Positions 16,730-24,759 of a stretch of DNA of 32,150 bases are shown piece by piece. Under the pieces are notes generated by a model that was not told the origin of the DNA, searched no databases, and worked only from the letters and a program-made list of their open reading frames with translations. Positions within the stretch are counted from its first letter, which is position 1, and each line of letters opens with the position of its first letter. The stretch is from Billgrantia bachuensis. GTDB taxonomy: Bacteria > Pseudomonadota > Gammaproteobacteria > Pseudomonadales > Halomonadaceae. Both the position numbers and the translations under genes were made by a program. The stretch is from NCBI RefSeq assembly GCF_011742165.1, contig NZ_JAAQTO010000036.1, positions 1 to 32,150 of the forward strand, written 5' to 3'.

Positions 16730-17932
16730 CTACAGGCCGATCTGATGGGCCCGATGGGTGAAAAAGATCCCACTCGGCGATTCGGCGGGCAGGCGCGCGA
16801 GCTCCTCGAAGGTACGGGTGTCGTAGATCACGACTTGGTTGCTGTCCCGCGCCGAGATCCAGATGTGCTCGCCGCGCGGGGTGAACTCCTTGTGCAGGAT
16901 CGATTCTCCAGGCGCCAGGGTCTCGATCACTTCGAGGTTCTGGGTGTCGATCACCTGAACCCGGCCGTTGTCGGGGTGGGCGAAGGTGACCCACACCTGG
17001 CGCTCGTCGGGGCGGCTCATGACGAAGATCGGCTGGCCCTGCACCGGGATGCGTCCGACCAGCGACCAGTCGTCGCTGTCGGCCACTAGCACTTCGTGGC
17101 GTCCCACGGCGGGGAAGAAGGCCAGGTCGCCGGCCATCGCCCAGCCCTCCAGATGCGGCATCTTGTACACCGGCAGGCGTTCCTCGCCGCGGCCATAGTC
17201 GGGCAGGATGCGCTGCACGCCGTTCTCGGGATGCCATAGGTCGAGCAGGGCCATGCCGTCCTCGCCGAACAGTCCGGCAATATAGTAGCGCCCGTTGGCC
17301 GTAATCAGGGCGTCGTACGGCTCCTTGCCCACGTCGCGATACTTGTCTAGCACCGGCTCGTCGTCGCTCATGTCCAGGGTCCAGATCTCGCCGGCCTCGA
17401 ACAGGCTGAAGACGAAGCGATTGCCGGGGGCATCGACCAGGCCCACGACCTTGGCCTGGGCGGTGCCGCCGTCCGGCGTTGCGTAGTCGGCCGGCACGTC
17501 GGCCACCAGTTCCAGCGTCTGGGTGTCGAAGACCTTCACCCCGCCCGGCTCATAGTTGCCCACCGCCACGAAACGGCCATCCTGCGAGATGGCGCCGCCG
17601 ATGCTGTTGCCCGACTGGATGATGCGTCCGACGATCTCGCCGGTGAGCAGGTCGAGCTTGGTCAACCCGCCGTCGCGGCCGAAGACGAAGGCGTGGCGCG
17701 CATCGCGAGTAAATTTCACCGAGGCGTGGGAGAGATCACCGAAGCCCTCGATGTGGCGCAGCACCTCGCGGCGGGTGGTGTCGACCAGCGCCACGCTGCC
17801 GCTGGCGCGCTCGATCACCACGCCCAGGTCGCCGGTGCCGCGCAGTTCGGGCAAGGGCTCGGCGCTCACCTGAACGCTCAGCAGGGCCAGGGCAGCGGCG
17901 ACGAGCAAGGGTTTGAAAGGGAGAAGCGGCAT
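16730..17932 (-). CDS. nirF: heme d1 biosynthesis protein NirF
   Basis: Periplasmic eight-bladed beta-propeller protein required for a late step of heme d1 assembly for cytochrome cd1 nitrite reductase; its exact reaction is still debated. 400 aa including a signal peptide of about 24 residues (LLVAAALALLSVQVSA). Repeating blade-like segments (GGLTKLDLLTGEIVGRI, FVAVGNYEPGGVKVFDTQTLE, VWVTFAHPDNGRVQVIDTQ) resemble the d1 domain of NirS/NirN. The C-terminus PSGIFFTHRAHQIGL is typical of NirF. No lipobox cysteine follows the signal, so it is probably soluble, unlike the lipoprotein form reported in Pseudomonas. Starts 4 bases after nirC, with AGGAG upstream. Confidence 0.95.
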   Translation of the reverse strand: MPLLPFKPLLVAAALALLSVQVSAEPLPELRGTGDLGVVIERASGSVALVDTTRREVLRHIEGFGDLSHASVKFTRDARHAFVFGRDGGLTKLDLLTGEIVGRIIQSGNSIGGAISQDGRFVAVGNYEPGGVKVFDTQTLELVADVPADYATPDGGTAQAKVVGLVDAPGNRFVFSLFEAGEIWTLDMSDDEPVLDKYRDVGKEPYDALITANGRYYIAGLFGEDGMALLDLWHPENGVQRILPDYGRGEERLPVYKMPHLEGWAMAGDLAFFPAVGRHEVLVADSDDWSLVGRIPVQGQPIFVMSRPDERQVWVTFAHPDNGRVQVIDTQNLEVIETLAPGESILHKEFTPRGEHIWISARDSNQVVIYDTRTFEELARLPAESPSGIFFTHRAHQIGL

Positions 17933-17936
17933 TGGG

Positions 17937-18302
17937 TCACTCCTGTTCGCCGGGGCGTGGCGGTACGGCCAGCGTCTCGAGGGGGTTGTCGGTCTGCAGA
18001 TGCTCGGCCAGCCAGCGTGCGTCCGCTTCGCTGATCAGCGCCTTCCAGCCCGGCATGGCGCTGCCCGGGATGCCCTGCAGGATGATGTGGGCGAGTGCCT
18101 CGGTGGTGAAACCTGCCATACGGTCGCGGGGCAGCGAAGGTCCCAGGCCGCCACGCAGGGTCATGCCGTGGCAGGAGCCGCAGTCCTGGTAGAGCAGGGT
18201 TTCCAGCTCGGTCTGGCGTTCGGGGCTGAGCGCATCGCCGGTTGCCAGGGCCGGCAAGGCCAGGGCAGCGCAGAACAGCAACCTCAAGGCCGACGGTTTC
18301 AT
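17937..18302 (-). CDS. nirC: cytochrome c NirC
   Basis: Small periplasmic class I c-type cytochrome, 121 aa with a signal peptide (residues 1-21, LRLLFCAALALPALATG). Heme motif CGSCH at 41-45 with M83 (SAMPGW) as probable sixth ligand. NirC is thought to deliver or accept electrons in NirS maturation or heme d1 assembly. The start at 18302 is chosen for the signal peptide and GAGG upstream; the frame extends to 18335 without support. First gene of the leftward nirC-nirF unit, divergent from nirD. Confidence 0.92.
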   Translation of the reverse strand: MKPSALRLLFCAALALPALATGDALSPERQTELETLLYQDCGSCHGMTLRGGLGPSLPRDRMAGFTTEALAHIILQGIPGSAMPGWKALISEADARWLAEHLQTDNPLETLAVPPRPGEQE

Positions 18303-18385
18303 GGGAACCTCGTGCAAGCATAACGGTGGGGCCACGCAGGGAGTGGGCCGTCGCCGCAGTGTCCCGCCCCGAGCAAGACATCGCC

Positions 18386-18399
18386 TTGACCGTCATCAA
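18386..18399. promoter_or_regulatory. FNR/Dnr-family box, nirC side
   Basis: TTGACCGTCATCAA fits the family pattern with TTGAC and ATCAA half-sites. Its centre is about 90 bases upstream of the nirC start, the likely target for leftward anaerobic or NO-dependent activation of nirCF. Confidence 0.7.
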
Positions 18400-18424
18400 G
18401 CTCTTGGCAAGTCGCCAGGGTCTT

Positions 18425-18438
18425 TTGACTTGCGTCAA
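18425..18438. promoter_or_regulatory. FNR/Dnr-family box, nirD side
   Basis: TTGACTTGCGTCAA is a symmetric TTGAC-N4-GTCAA site, the same half-sites as the nor promoter box. Its centre is about 95 bases upstream of nirD and 39 bases from the neighbouring box. Confidence 0.7.
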
Positions 18439-18526
18439 CGGCACGGCCGATGGCAGCTTTCAGAGCTGATGTGGCATGTAAGATACCGCTTAAGATCATG
18501 CCTCCATCGACCTCCGGTGACTGCTT

Positions 18527-19000
18527 ATGGCCGCACTCGACGAACTCGACCGCCGCCTCATCGATGCCTACCAGCGTGATTTGCCGCTGTGTGAGCGACC
18601 CTTTGCCGCCATGGCCGAGCGCCTGGATGCGAGCGAAGCCCAGGTTGTCGAACGTCTCCAGTCATTGCTGCAGCGCGCAGTGCTCAGCCGGGTGGGCCCG
18701 GTGTTCGATCATGTCCGGGCCGGCGCCAGCCTGCTGGCGGCGCTGGCAGTACCCGAGGCCGAGCGTGACGCGGTAGCGGCGGCGATCAATCGCTCGCCGG
18801 GCGTCAATCACAACTATGCAAGAGAACACGACTACAACCTCTGGTTCGTGATGACCGCCGCCGACGAGGTGCAGCTCGAGGCGCGCCTCGAGGCACTGGA
18901 AGAGGAGCTGGGCCAGCCGCTGCTGCGCCTGCCGATGGTCGAGGGTTATCACATCGATCTCGGCTTTCCGATTCCCTGGGACGAGCTGGAGGCATCATGA
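18527..19000 (+). CDS. nirD: siroheme decarboxylase subunit NirD
   Basis: Lrp/AsnC-like protein of the NirDLGH complex, which removes two acetate carboxyl groups from siroheme to give 12,18-didecarboxysiroheme on the path to heme d1. 157 aa. The N-terminal winged-helix-like half (LDELDRRLIDAYQRDLPLCERPFAAMAERL) no longer serves as an obvious DNA reader. The C-terminal half has the conserved NHNYAREHDYNLWFV, including the histidine of the HNY motif linked to decarboxylation in this family. Its ending GYHIDLGFPIPW fits NirD. Ends in ATGA overlap with nirL. Confidence 0.92.
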   Translation: MAALDELDRRLIDAYQRDLPLCERPFAAMAERLDASEAQVVERLQSLLQRAVLSRVGPVFDHVRAGASLLAALAVPEAERDAVAAAINRSPGVNHNYAREHDYNLWFVMTAADEVQLEARLEALEEELGQPLLRLPMVEGYHIDLGFPIPWDELEAS

Positions 19001-19515
19001 GCCTGCCATCACCGCATGCCGATAGCCATGGCGAGGTCGACCCGCAGCGGCTGCGGGCCCTACTCGAAGGCGGCCTGCCGCTGACCGAACGGCCCTGGCA
19101 AGCGTTGGCCGAGCAGTGCGGCATGAGCGAAGCCGAAGTGCTGGCCTGGGTCGAACGCTGGCAGCGGGAGGGGTTGATCAAGCGGATGGGGTTGGTCGTT
19201 CGCCATCACGCCCTGGGCATCCGCGCCAACGCCATGGTGGTGTGGGACCTGCCCGACACTGCCGTGGCCGAGGTGGGCCGACGGCTGGCCGCGGAGCCCG
19301 CCGTGACGCTCTGCTATCGCCGACGACGTTGCCCGCCCGAATGGCCCTACAACCTCTTCTGCATGATCCACGGTACCCGGCGCGAGCGAGTGCTGGCGGC
19401 GCTCGATGACATCGTCGAGCGTCAGGCGCTGCAGGACATGCCTCGCCGCGTGCTGTTCAGCCTCAAGGCCTACAAGCAGTGCGGTGGCCGCTATATCCAC
19501 GAGGATCAGCCATGA
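18997..19515 (+). CDS. nirL: siroheme decarboxylase subunit NirL
   Basis: Second Lrp/AsnC-like subunit, 172 aa. Family signature GLIKRMGLVVRHHALGIRAN followed by AMVVWDLPD, then VTLCYRRRR..PEWPYNLFCMIHGT, in place of the HNY motif of NirD/NirG. The C-terminal LFSLKAYKQCGGRYI is typical of NirL. The CYxRxR..PxWPYN pattern marks the L/H subtype, with the D/G subtype pairing to it. Overlaps both neighbours by 4 bases. Confidence 0.9.
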   Translation: MSLPSPHADSHGEVDPQRLRALLEGGLPLTERPWQALAEQCGMSEAEVLAWVERWQREGLIKRMGLVVRHHALGIRANAMVVWDLPDTAVAEVGRRLAAEPAVTLCYRRRRCPPEWPYNLFCMIHGTRRERVLAALDDIVERQALQDMPRRVLFSLKAYKQCGGRYIHEDQP

Positions 19516-19988
19516 ACGTTGCCCATCGGCCCAAGCCGGCCAAGTTGGACGCTGCCGACCGCCGCATCGTCAACCGCCTGCAGCAGGGGTTGCCGCTGGT
19601 GCCGTCGCCCTATGCCGCCGTGGCCGCCGAGCTCTCGCTCTCCGAAGGAGAGCTGCTCTATCGCCTGGAGCGGCTGTTGGAAGCCGGGGTGCTCAGCCGC
19701 TTCGGGCCCATGTACCACGCTGAACGCCTGGGCGGCGGCCTGACCCTGGCTGCCCTCGAGGTGCCGGAAGCCGATTTCGAGCGAGTGACCGAGACGGTCA
19801 ACGCCTTCCCCGAAGTGGCCCACAACTACCGCCGCGAGCATCGCCTCAACATGTGGTTCGTGCTGGCCACCGAAACGCCGCAGCGAATTGCCGAAGTGAT
19901 CGAAGCGATCGAAGCCGCCACCGGTCTGGTCGTATTCAACATGCCCAAGCAGGAGGAATTCCATGTCCGTCTCCACCTGCCCGTCTGA
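19512..19988 (+). CDS. nirG: siroheme decarboxylase subunit NirG
   Basis: Third Lrp/AsnC-like subunit, 158 aa. It carries the D/G-type motif VAHNYRREHRLNMWFVLAT and ends FNMPKQEEFHVRLHLPV. The start at ATG 19512 sits in the nirL stop (ATGA); an upstream in-frame ATG at 19479 lies inside nirL. Its 3' end overlaps nirH by 26 bases, the longest overlap in the nir operon. Confidence 0.9.
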   Translation: MNVAHRPKPAKLDAADRRIVNRLQQGLPLVPSPYAAVAAELSLSEGELLYRLERLLEAGVLSRFGPMYHAERLGGGLTLAALEVPEADFERVTETVNAFPEVAHNYRREHRLNMWFVLATETPQRIAEVIEAIEAATGLVVFNMPKQEEFHVRLHLPV

Positions 19989-20511
19989 ACCGGTACCCGT
20001 TGCAGGCTTCTTGGATGGCCTGGACCCACTCGACCGCGACATTGTACTGGCCACCCAGGCCGGCCTGCCGCTAGTACCGGACCCCTGGAGCGCGGTGGGC
20101 AAACCGCTTGGCCTGGCCGGAAATGAGGTGCGCGCACGCATGCAGCGCATGATCGACAGCGGCGTGATTCGTCGTATCGCCGCGGTACCCAACCACTACC
20201 GCCTGGGCTACGTGGCCAACGGCATGACCGTATGGGATGTCGACGATGCCCATGTCGAGCGGCTCGGTCGCGAAGTGGCCGGGATCCCTGGCGTGAGCCA
20301 CTGCTACCGGCGCCCGCGACACCTGCCCGAATGGCCCTACAACCTGTTCGTCATGCTCCACGGGCGCAGCCAGGACGAAGTGGAGCAGCAGGCCGAGGTG
20401 CTGCGCGAACGGCTCGGCGATGCCTGCCGCGACCATCGCATCCTGTACAGCTCACGCATTCTCAAGAAGACCGGCCTGCGGCTTGCCCGCTCGTCCGGCC
20501 GGCCGCGCTGA
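19963..20511 (+). CDS. nirH: siroheme decarboxylase subunit NirH
   Basis: Fourth Lrp/AsnC-like subunit, 182 aa. It carries the L/H-type motif VSHCYRRPRHLPEWPYNLFVMLHGR, preceded by IRRIAAVPNHYRLGYVANGM, and ends LYSSRILKKTGLRL. Starts inside the end of nirG with AGGAGG (19951-19956) six bases ahead of ATG 19963. With NirD, NirL and NirG it completes the four-subunit arrangement of pseudomonad-type operons, where other lineages use fused or fewer proteins. Confidence 0.9.
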   Translation: MSVSTCPSEPVPVAGFLDGLDPLDRDIVLATQAGLPLVPDPWSAVGKPLGLAGNEVRARMQRMIDSGVIRRIAAVPNHYRLGYVANGMTVWDVDDAHVERLGREVAGIPGVSHCYRRPRHLPEWPYNLFVMLHGRSQDEVEQQAEVLRERLGDACRDHRILYSSRILKKTGLRLARSSGRPR

Positions 20512-20540
20512 GGCTGGTGCCGCGCCCAGAGGAGGTTTCC

Positions 20541-21752
20541 ATGTTCCGTGTCACCCGCTACGTCAAGTCGCTGCTCGAGCCCAATCCCCCCGGTCTTGAA
20601 ACGATAGGGCCCGCCCGCAAGCCCACTGGTCCGGTGGTGATCTGGAACCTGATCCGGCGCTGCAATCTGACCTGCAAGCACTGCTACACGGTGTCGGCGG
20701 ACATCGACTTCAAGGGCGAGCTTTCCACCGAGGAGGTCTTCAGCGTCCTCGACGACCTCAAGCGGTTCCGGGTGCCGGCGCTGATTCTCTCCGGTGGCGA
20801 GCCGCTGATGCGCCCGGACATCTTCGAGATCTCCCGGCACGCCAAGCAGCTCGGCATCTACACCGGCCTCTCCACCAACGGCACCCTGATCGACGAGCGA
20901 AACATCGCGCGCATCGCCGAGTGCGGCTACGACTACGTGGGCATCAGCATCGACGGCCTCGAAGCGACGCATGACGAGTTTCGCCGCCGCCAGGGCGCGT
21001 TCCGCGAATCGATGCATGCCGTCAAGCTGTGCAAGCAGCACGGCATCAAGGTGGGACTGCGTTTCACCCTGACCCAGCAGAACTACGAGCAGCTCGACGA
21101 CATCCTCGCACTGATCGACGAGCACGACGTCGACAAGTTCTATCTCTCGCACCTCAACTATGGCGGGCGCGGCCACCGCCACCGCAAGCAGGACGCCTGG
21201 TACCAGATGACCCGCGACGCCATGACGCGGCTGTTCGACCACTGCCGTGACGAACTCGAGCGCGGCGTCGAGCGCGAGTACGTCACCGGCAACAACGACG
21301 CCGACGGCCCCTTCCTGCTGATGTGGGCCCACGAGCACTTCCCCGACCGGGTCGATGCGCTGGAGCGCCGGCTGATCGACTGGGGCGGCAACGCCTCGGG
21401 GGAGCACATCGCCAACATCGACAACCTGGGCACGGTGCATCCGGATACCTTCTGGTGGGACCACGACCTCGGCAACGTGCGCAAGCGTCCGTTCTCGGAG
21501 ATATGGCGCGACAGCCAGGATGCGCTGATGCAGGGCTTCCGCCAGCGCCCCAGGCCGCTCAAGGGTCGCTGTGCGGAGTGTCGCTTTCTTTCCATCTGCA
21601 ACGGCAACACCCGCGTGCGGGCATGGAAGATGACCGGCGACCCCTGGGAGGAGGACCCCGGCTGCTACCTCAGCAACGAGGAGATCGGCGTCGAAGCAGG
21701 CCGACAGCGTCGCGTGGCCGCGCCCTGCGTCATCCAGGCCGTTGAGCTCTGA
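20541..21752 (+). CDS. nirJ: heme d1 biosynthesis radical SAM protein NirJ
   Basis: Radical SAM enzyme that removes the two propionate side chains of didecarboxysiroheme during heme d1 synthesis. 403 aa. The cluster motif CNLTCKHC has C41, C45 and C48, followed by LILSGGEPLMRPD and STNGTLI. A SPASM/Twitch-type C-terminal region contains CAECRFLSICNGNTRVRAW and a late DPGCYL cysteine for an auxiliary iron-sulfur cluster. An unusually complete ribosome binding site (AGAGGAGG) lies just ahead of ATG 20541, consistent with high demand or with re-initiation after the 29-base gap from nirH. Confidence 0.96.
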   Translation: MFRVTRYVKSLLEPNPPGLETIGPARKPTGPVVIWNLIRRCNLTCKHCYTVSADIDFKGELSTEEVFSVLDDLKRFRVPALILSGGEPLMRPDIFEISRHAKQLGIYTGLSTNGTLIDERNIARIAECGYDYVGISIDGLEATHDEFRRRQGAFRESMHAVKLCKQHGIKVGLRFTLTQQNYEQLDDILALIDEHDVDKFYLSHLNYGGRGHRHRKQDAWYQMTRDAMTRLFDHCRDELERGVEREYVTGNNDADGPFLLMWAHEHFPDRVDALERRLIDWGGNASGEHIANIDNLGTVHPDTFWWDHDLGNVRKRPFSEIWRDSQDALMQGFRQRPRPLKGRCAECRFLSICNGNTRVRAWKMTGDPWEEDPGCYLSNEEIGVEAGRQRRVAAPCVIQAVEL

Positions 21753-21831
21753 TGCCGACAAGCTCCGAGATAAAAAGTATTGCCACAAAAAGATTGCAGG
21801 ACCGCGTTGACGCTTCGGGGAGAGGCCGACC

Positions 21832-22683
21832 ATGACCATACATAGCCATTCGCGACACTTGAGCTTCGCCCTCGACGAGGCGCCGCTGGCCCCCGGCGAG
21901 GTCGCCATCGTCGGCGCGGGCCCCGGCGATCCGGGCCTGCTGACCCTACGTGCCCTGTCGCTGCTGCAGCAGGCCGACTGCCTGGTCTTTGATCGTCTGG
22001 TGTCGCAGGAAGTGCTGGCCATGGCGCGTCCTCAGGCGAAGCGCTACTACGTGGGCAAGGCCTCGAGCCACCACTCGCTGCCCCAGGAGGAGACCAACGC
22101 CCTGCTGGTCAAGCTGGCCCAGGAAGGCAGGCGTGTGCTGCGGCTCAAGGGCGGCGACCCCTACATATTCGGCCGCGGCGGAGAGGAGGCCGAATACCTT
22201 ATCGCACACGGCATCACGTTCCGCGTGGTGCCCGGGATCACCTCGGCGTCAGGCTGTTCGAGCTACGCGGGCTTTCCGCTGACCCATCGCGACCACGCCC
22301 AGAGCGTGACCTTCGTTACCGGCCATGCCAAGGCCGACGGAGAGCTGGCATTGAACTGGTCCGCGCTGGCGGTGTCGCACCACACCGCGGTGTTCTATAT
22401 GGGCCTGGCCAATGCCGCCCTGATCAGTCATGAACTGCAGCGCCACGGTCTGCCGGCGGATCATCCGGTCGCCCTGGTGGAACGCGGCACGACCCCCGAG
22501 CAGCGCCACGTGCTGACCACACTGGGCGACCTGGAGGAAGCGATCGAGCGCGAAGCGCTCAAGCCGCCGACGCTGATCGTGGTGGGCGAGATAGTTCGCC
22601 TGGCCGACACCCTGGCGCCGGGCATGACGCGGCTCACCCGCCTTGCTGCCGATAGCCTCGATGCGAGGAGGCTGGCGCTGTGA
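21832..22683 (+). CDS. nirE: uroporphyrinogen-III C-methyltransferase (NirE/CobA)
   Basis: SAM-dependent enzyme making precorrin-2, the first committed step from uroporphyrinogen III toward siroheme and heme d1. 283 aa, a stand-alone methyltransferase without the CysG dehydrogenase half. Motifs: VGAGPGDPGLLTLRA, DRLVSQEVL, VLRLKGGDPYIFGRGGEEAEYL, PGITSASGCSSYAGFPLTHRD and the C-terminal LIVVGEIV. It is assigned as nirE because it lies in the heme d1 operon. A 79-base, locally A-rich leader separates it from nirJ, and GGGGAGAGG precedes ATG 21832. Confidence 0.95.
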   Translation: MTIHSHSRHLSFALDEAPLAPGEVAIVGAGPGDPGLLTLRALSLLQQADCLVFDRLVSQEVLAMARPQAKRYYVGKASSHHSLPQEETNALLVKLAQEGRRVLRLKGGDPYIFGRGGEEAEYLIAHGITFRVVPGITSASGCSSYAGFPLTHRDHAQSVTFVTGHAKADGELALNWSALAVSHHTAVFYMGLANAALISHELQRHGLPADHPVALVERGTTPEQRHVLTTLGDLEEAIEREALKPPTLIVVGEIVRLADTLAPGMTRLTRLAADSLDARRLAL

Positions 22684-24197
22684 TACGACCCACACTGTTG
22701 CTCTGTGCCCTGCTGGGACCTGCCCTGCCGGCCTGGGCCGACGCTGCCGACCCCGCCATGCTCTACCATCAGCACTGCTCGGCGTGCCATGGCGTCGGCC
22801 GGCTGGGTGGGATCGGCCCCGCGCTGCTGTCCGACAACCTCTCCCGGCTCAAGCCCGCCGAGGCCGTTGAGGTGATCCGCGACGGCCGCCCCGCTACCCA
22901 GATGCCGGCCTTCGACGAGATGCTCGACGAGGCCGAGGTCGGCGCTCTGGCCGAGTGGATCTACGCGCGGCCCGAGGTCGAGCCGAGCTGGACGGAGGAG
23001 GACATCCGCGCCAGCCACGTGATCAACCACTACCACGGGACGCTGCCCGACGAGCCGGTGTTCGAGGTCGAGGACCTCAAGAACCTGTTCGTCGTTGTCG
23101 AGCTCGGTGACCACCACGTCAGCCTGCTCGACGGCGACCGCTTCGAGCGCATCGCCCGCTTTCCCAGCCGCTACGCCCTGCACGGCGGGCCCAAGTACTC
23201 GCCCGATGGCCGCTACGTCTACTTCGGTTCCCGCGACGGCTGGGTCACCAAGTACGACATCTACAACCTCGAGGTCACCGCCGAGGTGCGTGCCGGCATC
23301 AACATGCGCAATATCGCCGTCTCCGCCGATGGCAACTACGTGCTGGCCGGCAGCTACCTGCCTCATTCGCTGGTGCTGCTCGATGCGCGCAACCTCGAGC
23401 TGATCGCCAGCATTCCGGTGGAGGGGCTCGACGGCGACACCTCGCGGGTCAGCGCCGTCTACACCGCGCCGCCGCGCAACAGCTTCGTCGTCGCGCTCAA
23501 GGACATCCCCGAGGTGTGGGAAATCCGCTGGCCCGAGGCGCTGGCCGAGGGCGACGAGCCGCTGGTGGGTGACTTCGCCCTGCACCGCATGGCGGCACCG
23601 GACTACCTCGACGACTTCTTCTTCGACCCCGAGTACCGCTACCTGGTGGGGGCGGCACGCGGCGGCCAGGGCGGGCAGGTGTTCGACCTGGACAGCGAAG
23701 CCAAGGTCGCCGACCTTCCGCTGGAGGGCATGCCGCACCTGGGTGCCGGCATCACCTGGGAGCTCGACGGGCGCCGGGTGATGGCGATGCCGCACATCGA
23801 CCGAGGCCTGGTGTCGGTGTTCGACATGAGTGACTGGTCGCCGATCGCCCAGATCGAGACCGACGGCCCCGGCTTCTTCATGCGCAGCCACGCCAACTCG
23901 CCCTACGCCTGGGTGGACGTCTTCTTCGGCCCCAACCACGACCGCGTTCACGTGATCGACAAGCGGACCCTGGAGATCGTCGAGACGCTGATTCCCGAGC
24001 CCGGCAAGACCGCCGCCCACGTGGAGTTCGACCGCCGCGGCGAGACGCTGTTGCTCAGCGTCTGGGACGAGGACGGCTACCTGCTGTGGCTCGACGCCAA
24101 TACGCTGGAGGAGCTGGGGCGCATGCCGATGAACAAGCCCTCGGGCAAGTACAATGTGTGGAACAGGACCCAGTATGAGGAGGGCACCAGCCACTAG
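22680..24197 (+). CDS. nirN: dihydro-heme d1 dehydrogenase NirN
   Basis: Periplasmic protein that oxidises dihydro-heme d1 to heme d1, the last step before insertion into NirS. 505 aa: signal peptide (about residues 1-21), a cytochrome c domain with CSACH at 33-37 and a likely Met ligand in RPATQMPAFDE, then an eight-bladed d1-binding propeller. The ending MNKPSGKYNVWNRTQYEEGTSH is typical of NirN. It is shorter than NirS and lacks the NirS-type N-terminus, so it is not the nitrite reductase. GTG start inside the nirE stop (GTGA, 22680-22683). Last gene of the nir operon. Confidence 0.93.
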   Translation: MIRPTLLLCALLGPALPAWADAADPAMLYHQHCSACHGVGRLGGIGPALLSDNLSRLKPAEAVEVIRDGRPATQMPAFDEMLDEAEVGALAEWIYARPEVEPSWTEEDIRASHVINHYHGTLPDEPVFEVEDLKNLFVVVELGDHHVSLLDGDRFERIARFPSRYALHGGPKYSPDGRYVYFGSRDGWVTKYDIYNLEVTAEVRAGINMRNIAVSADGNYVLAGSYLPHSLVLLDARNLELIASIPVEGLDGDTSRVSAVYTAPPRNSFVVALKDIPEVWEIRWPEALAEGDEPLVGDFALHRMAAPDYLDDFFFDPEYRYLVGAARGGQGGQVFDLDSEAKVADLPLEGMPHLGAGITWELDGRRVMAMPHIDRGLVSVFDMSDWSPIAQIETDGPGFFMRSHANSPYAWVDVFFGPNHDRVHVIDKRTLEIVETLIPEPGKTAAHVEFDRRGETLLLSVWDEDGYLLWLDANTLEELGRMPMNKPSGKYNVWNRTQYEEGTSH

Positions 24198-24267
24198 GGA
24201 AGCGCGGCCCCGGCCACGACGGAAGAGAGAGGGTCAACCGTCGCTCGGCAATGGTGCGGCGCTTCCC
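24197..24267. other. inverted repeat after nirN
   Basis: GGGAAGCGC (24197-24205) and GCGCTTCCC (24259-24267) are exact complements separated by 53 bases, in the 85-base gap between the convergent nirN and the 158-aa gene. No T tract is seen, so it is at best a weak bidirectional stop or 3'-end structure. Confidence 0.3.
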
Positions 24268-24282
24268 GGGCGGGGCCGACGC

Positions 24283-24759
24283 TCAGGCCGCCAGCTCCTC
24301 GATGATACGCTGGGCCGCCCGGTACTGCTTGAGGAAGCGCTCGAGCAGGGTGCGCATCTCCAGGGTGCAGCACACCGCCAGCTGGCTCTCGTAGAAGTGC
24401 AGCGACAGCCGGGTGTCGGCCTGGGCCCGGGCCAGCAGGACGCGGACGGCCGCGTCGTCGTCGACGAAGACCTGGTCGCGGAAGGTGTCGTGGGGAGCGA
24501 CCGTACGCTGTGGCTCGCGTTCCCAGGCACCGGCGAAGACCTGCATGCGCTCGGCCAGGCGATGGAGATCTAGCAGGCGCTGCTCGCACTCGATGCCGAA
24601 CAGCGCCATGATCAGGCTGATATCCAGCCGGCTCGGCAGGAAGCCCAGCGCCAGGCTACGGTGGCGACGAAGTTCGCGATACTCATGGTGGCAGACCTGC
24701 ATGAGCTGCCCCTGCGGCAGCGGATCGTGCGTAGTCAGCGCAAGCGAAAAAGCGGACAT
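24283..24759 (-). CDS. unrecognised 158-aa helical protein next to nnrS
   Basis: I do not recognise this family. The protein reads as four helices (about residues 15-38, 42-77, 99-115 and 117-155) with no signal peptide and no membrane segment. Residues that could bind metal or heme are concentrated in CHHEYRELRRHR (23-34), FGIECEQRLLDLH (54-66), and HFYESQLAVCCTLE (121-134), suggesting a ferritin- or hemerythrin-like bundle, though no standard ExxH pair is seen. ATG 24759 has GGGAGG five bases upstream; the open frame to 24849 adds an unsupported N-terminus. It faces nirN and is divergent from nnrS. FNR-like sites in the shared 274-base upstream region hint at anaerobic or NO-linked expression. 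Confidence 0.75.
   Translation of the reverse strand: MSAFSLALTTHDPLPQGQLMQVCHHEYRELRRHRSLALGFLPSRLDISLIMALFGIECEQRLLDLHRLAERMQVFAGAWEREPQRTVAPHDTFRDQVFVDDDAAVRVLLARAQADTRLSLHFYESQLAVCCTLEMRTLLERFLKQYRAAQRIIEELAA

Larger units (their letters stand above)
18303..18526. other. divergent nirC/nirD promoter region
   Basis: 224 bases between the two start codons with two FNR-family palindromes (18386-18399 and 18425-18438), each roughly 90-95 bases from the nearer start codon. On the nirD side TAAGAT at 18479-18484 is a possible -10, which would put the inner box near -60. On the nirC side no good -10 was found at the class II distance (GACACT at best). Confidence 0.6.

Noticed and set aside
18527..20511. 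The four Lrp/AsnC-like genes as transcriptional regulators
   Set aside because: Their order, HNY or CYxRxR..PEWPYN motifs and position before nirJ identify them as the siroheme decarboxylase subunits NirD, NirL, NirG and NirH.
20337..22022. 561-aa open frame on the minus strand opposite nirJ
   Set aside because: NirJ radical SAM motifs on the plus strand settle the coding strand.
22461..24194. 577-aa open frame on the minus strand opposite nirN
   Set aside because: NirN on the plus strand has a signal peptide, CSACH heme site and d1 propeller. The antisense product is repetitive and domain-free.
22680..24197. Reading this gene as nirS, the cd1 nitrite reductase
   Set aside because: Length (505 aa), the N-terminal heme region and the C-terminal SGKYNVWN...GTSH ending fit NirN, and NirS would normally be longer with a different N-terminal segment.
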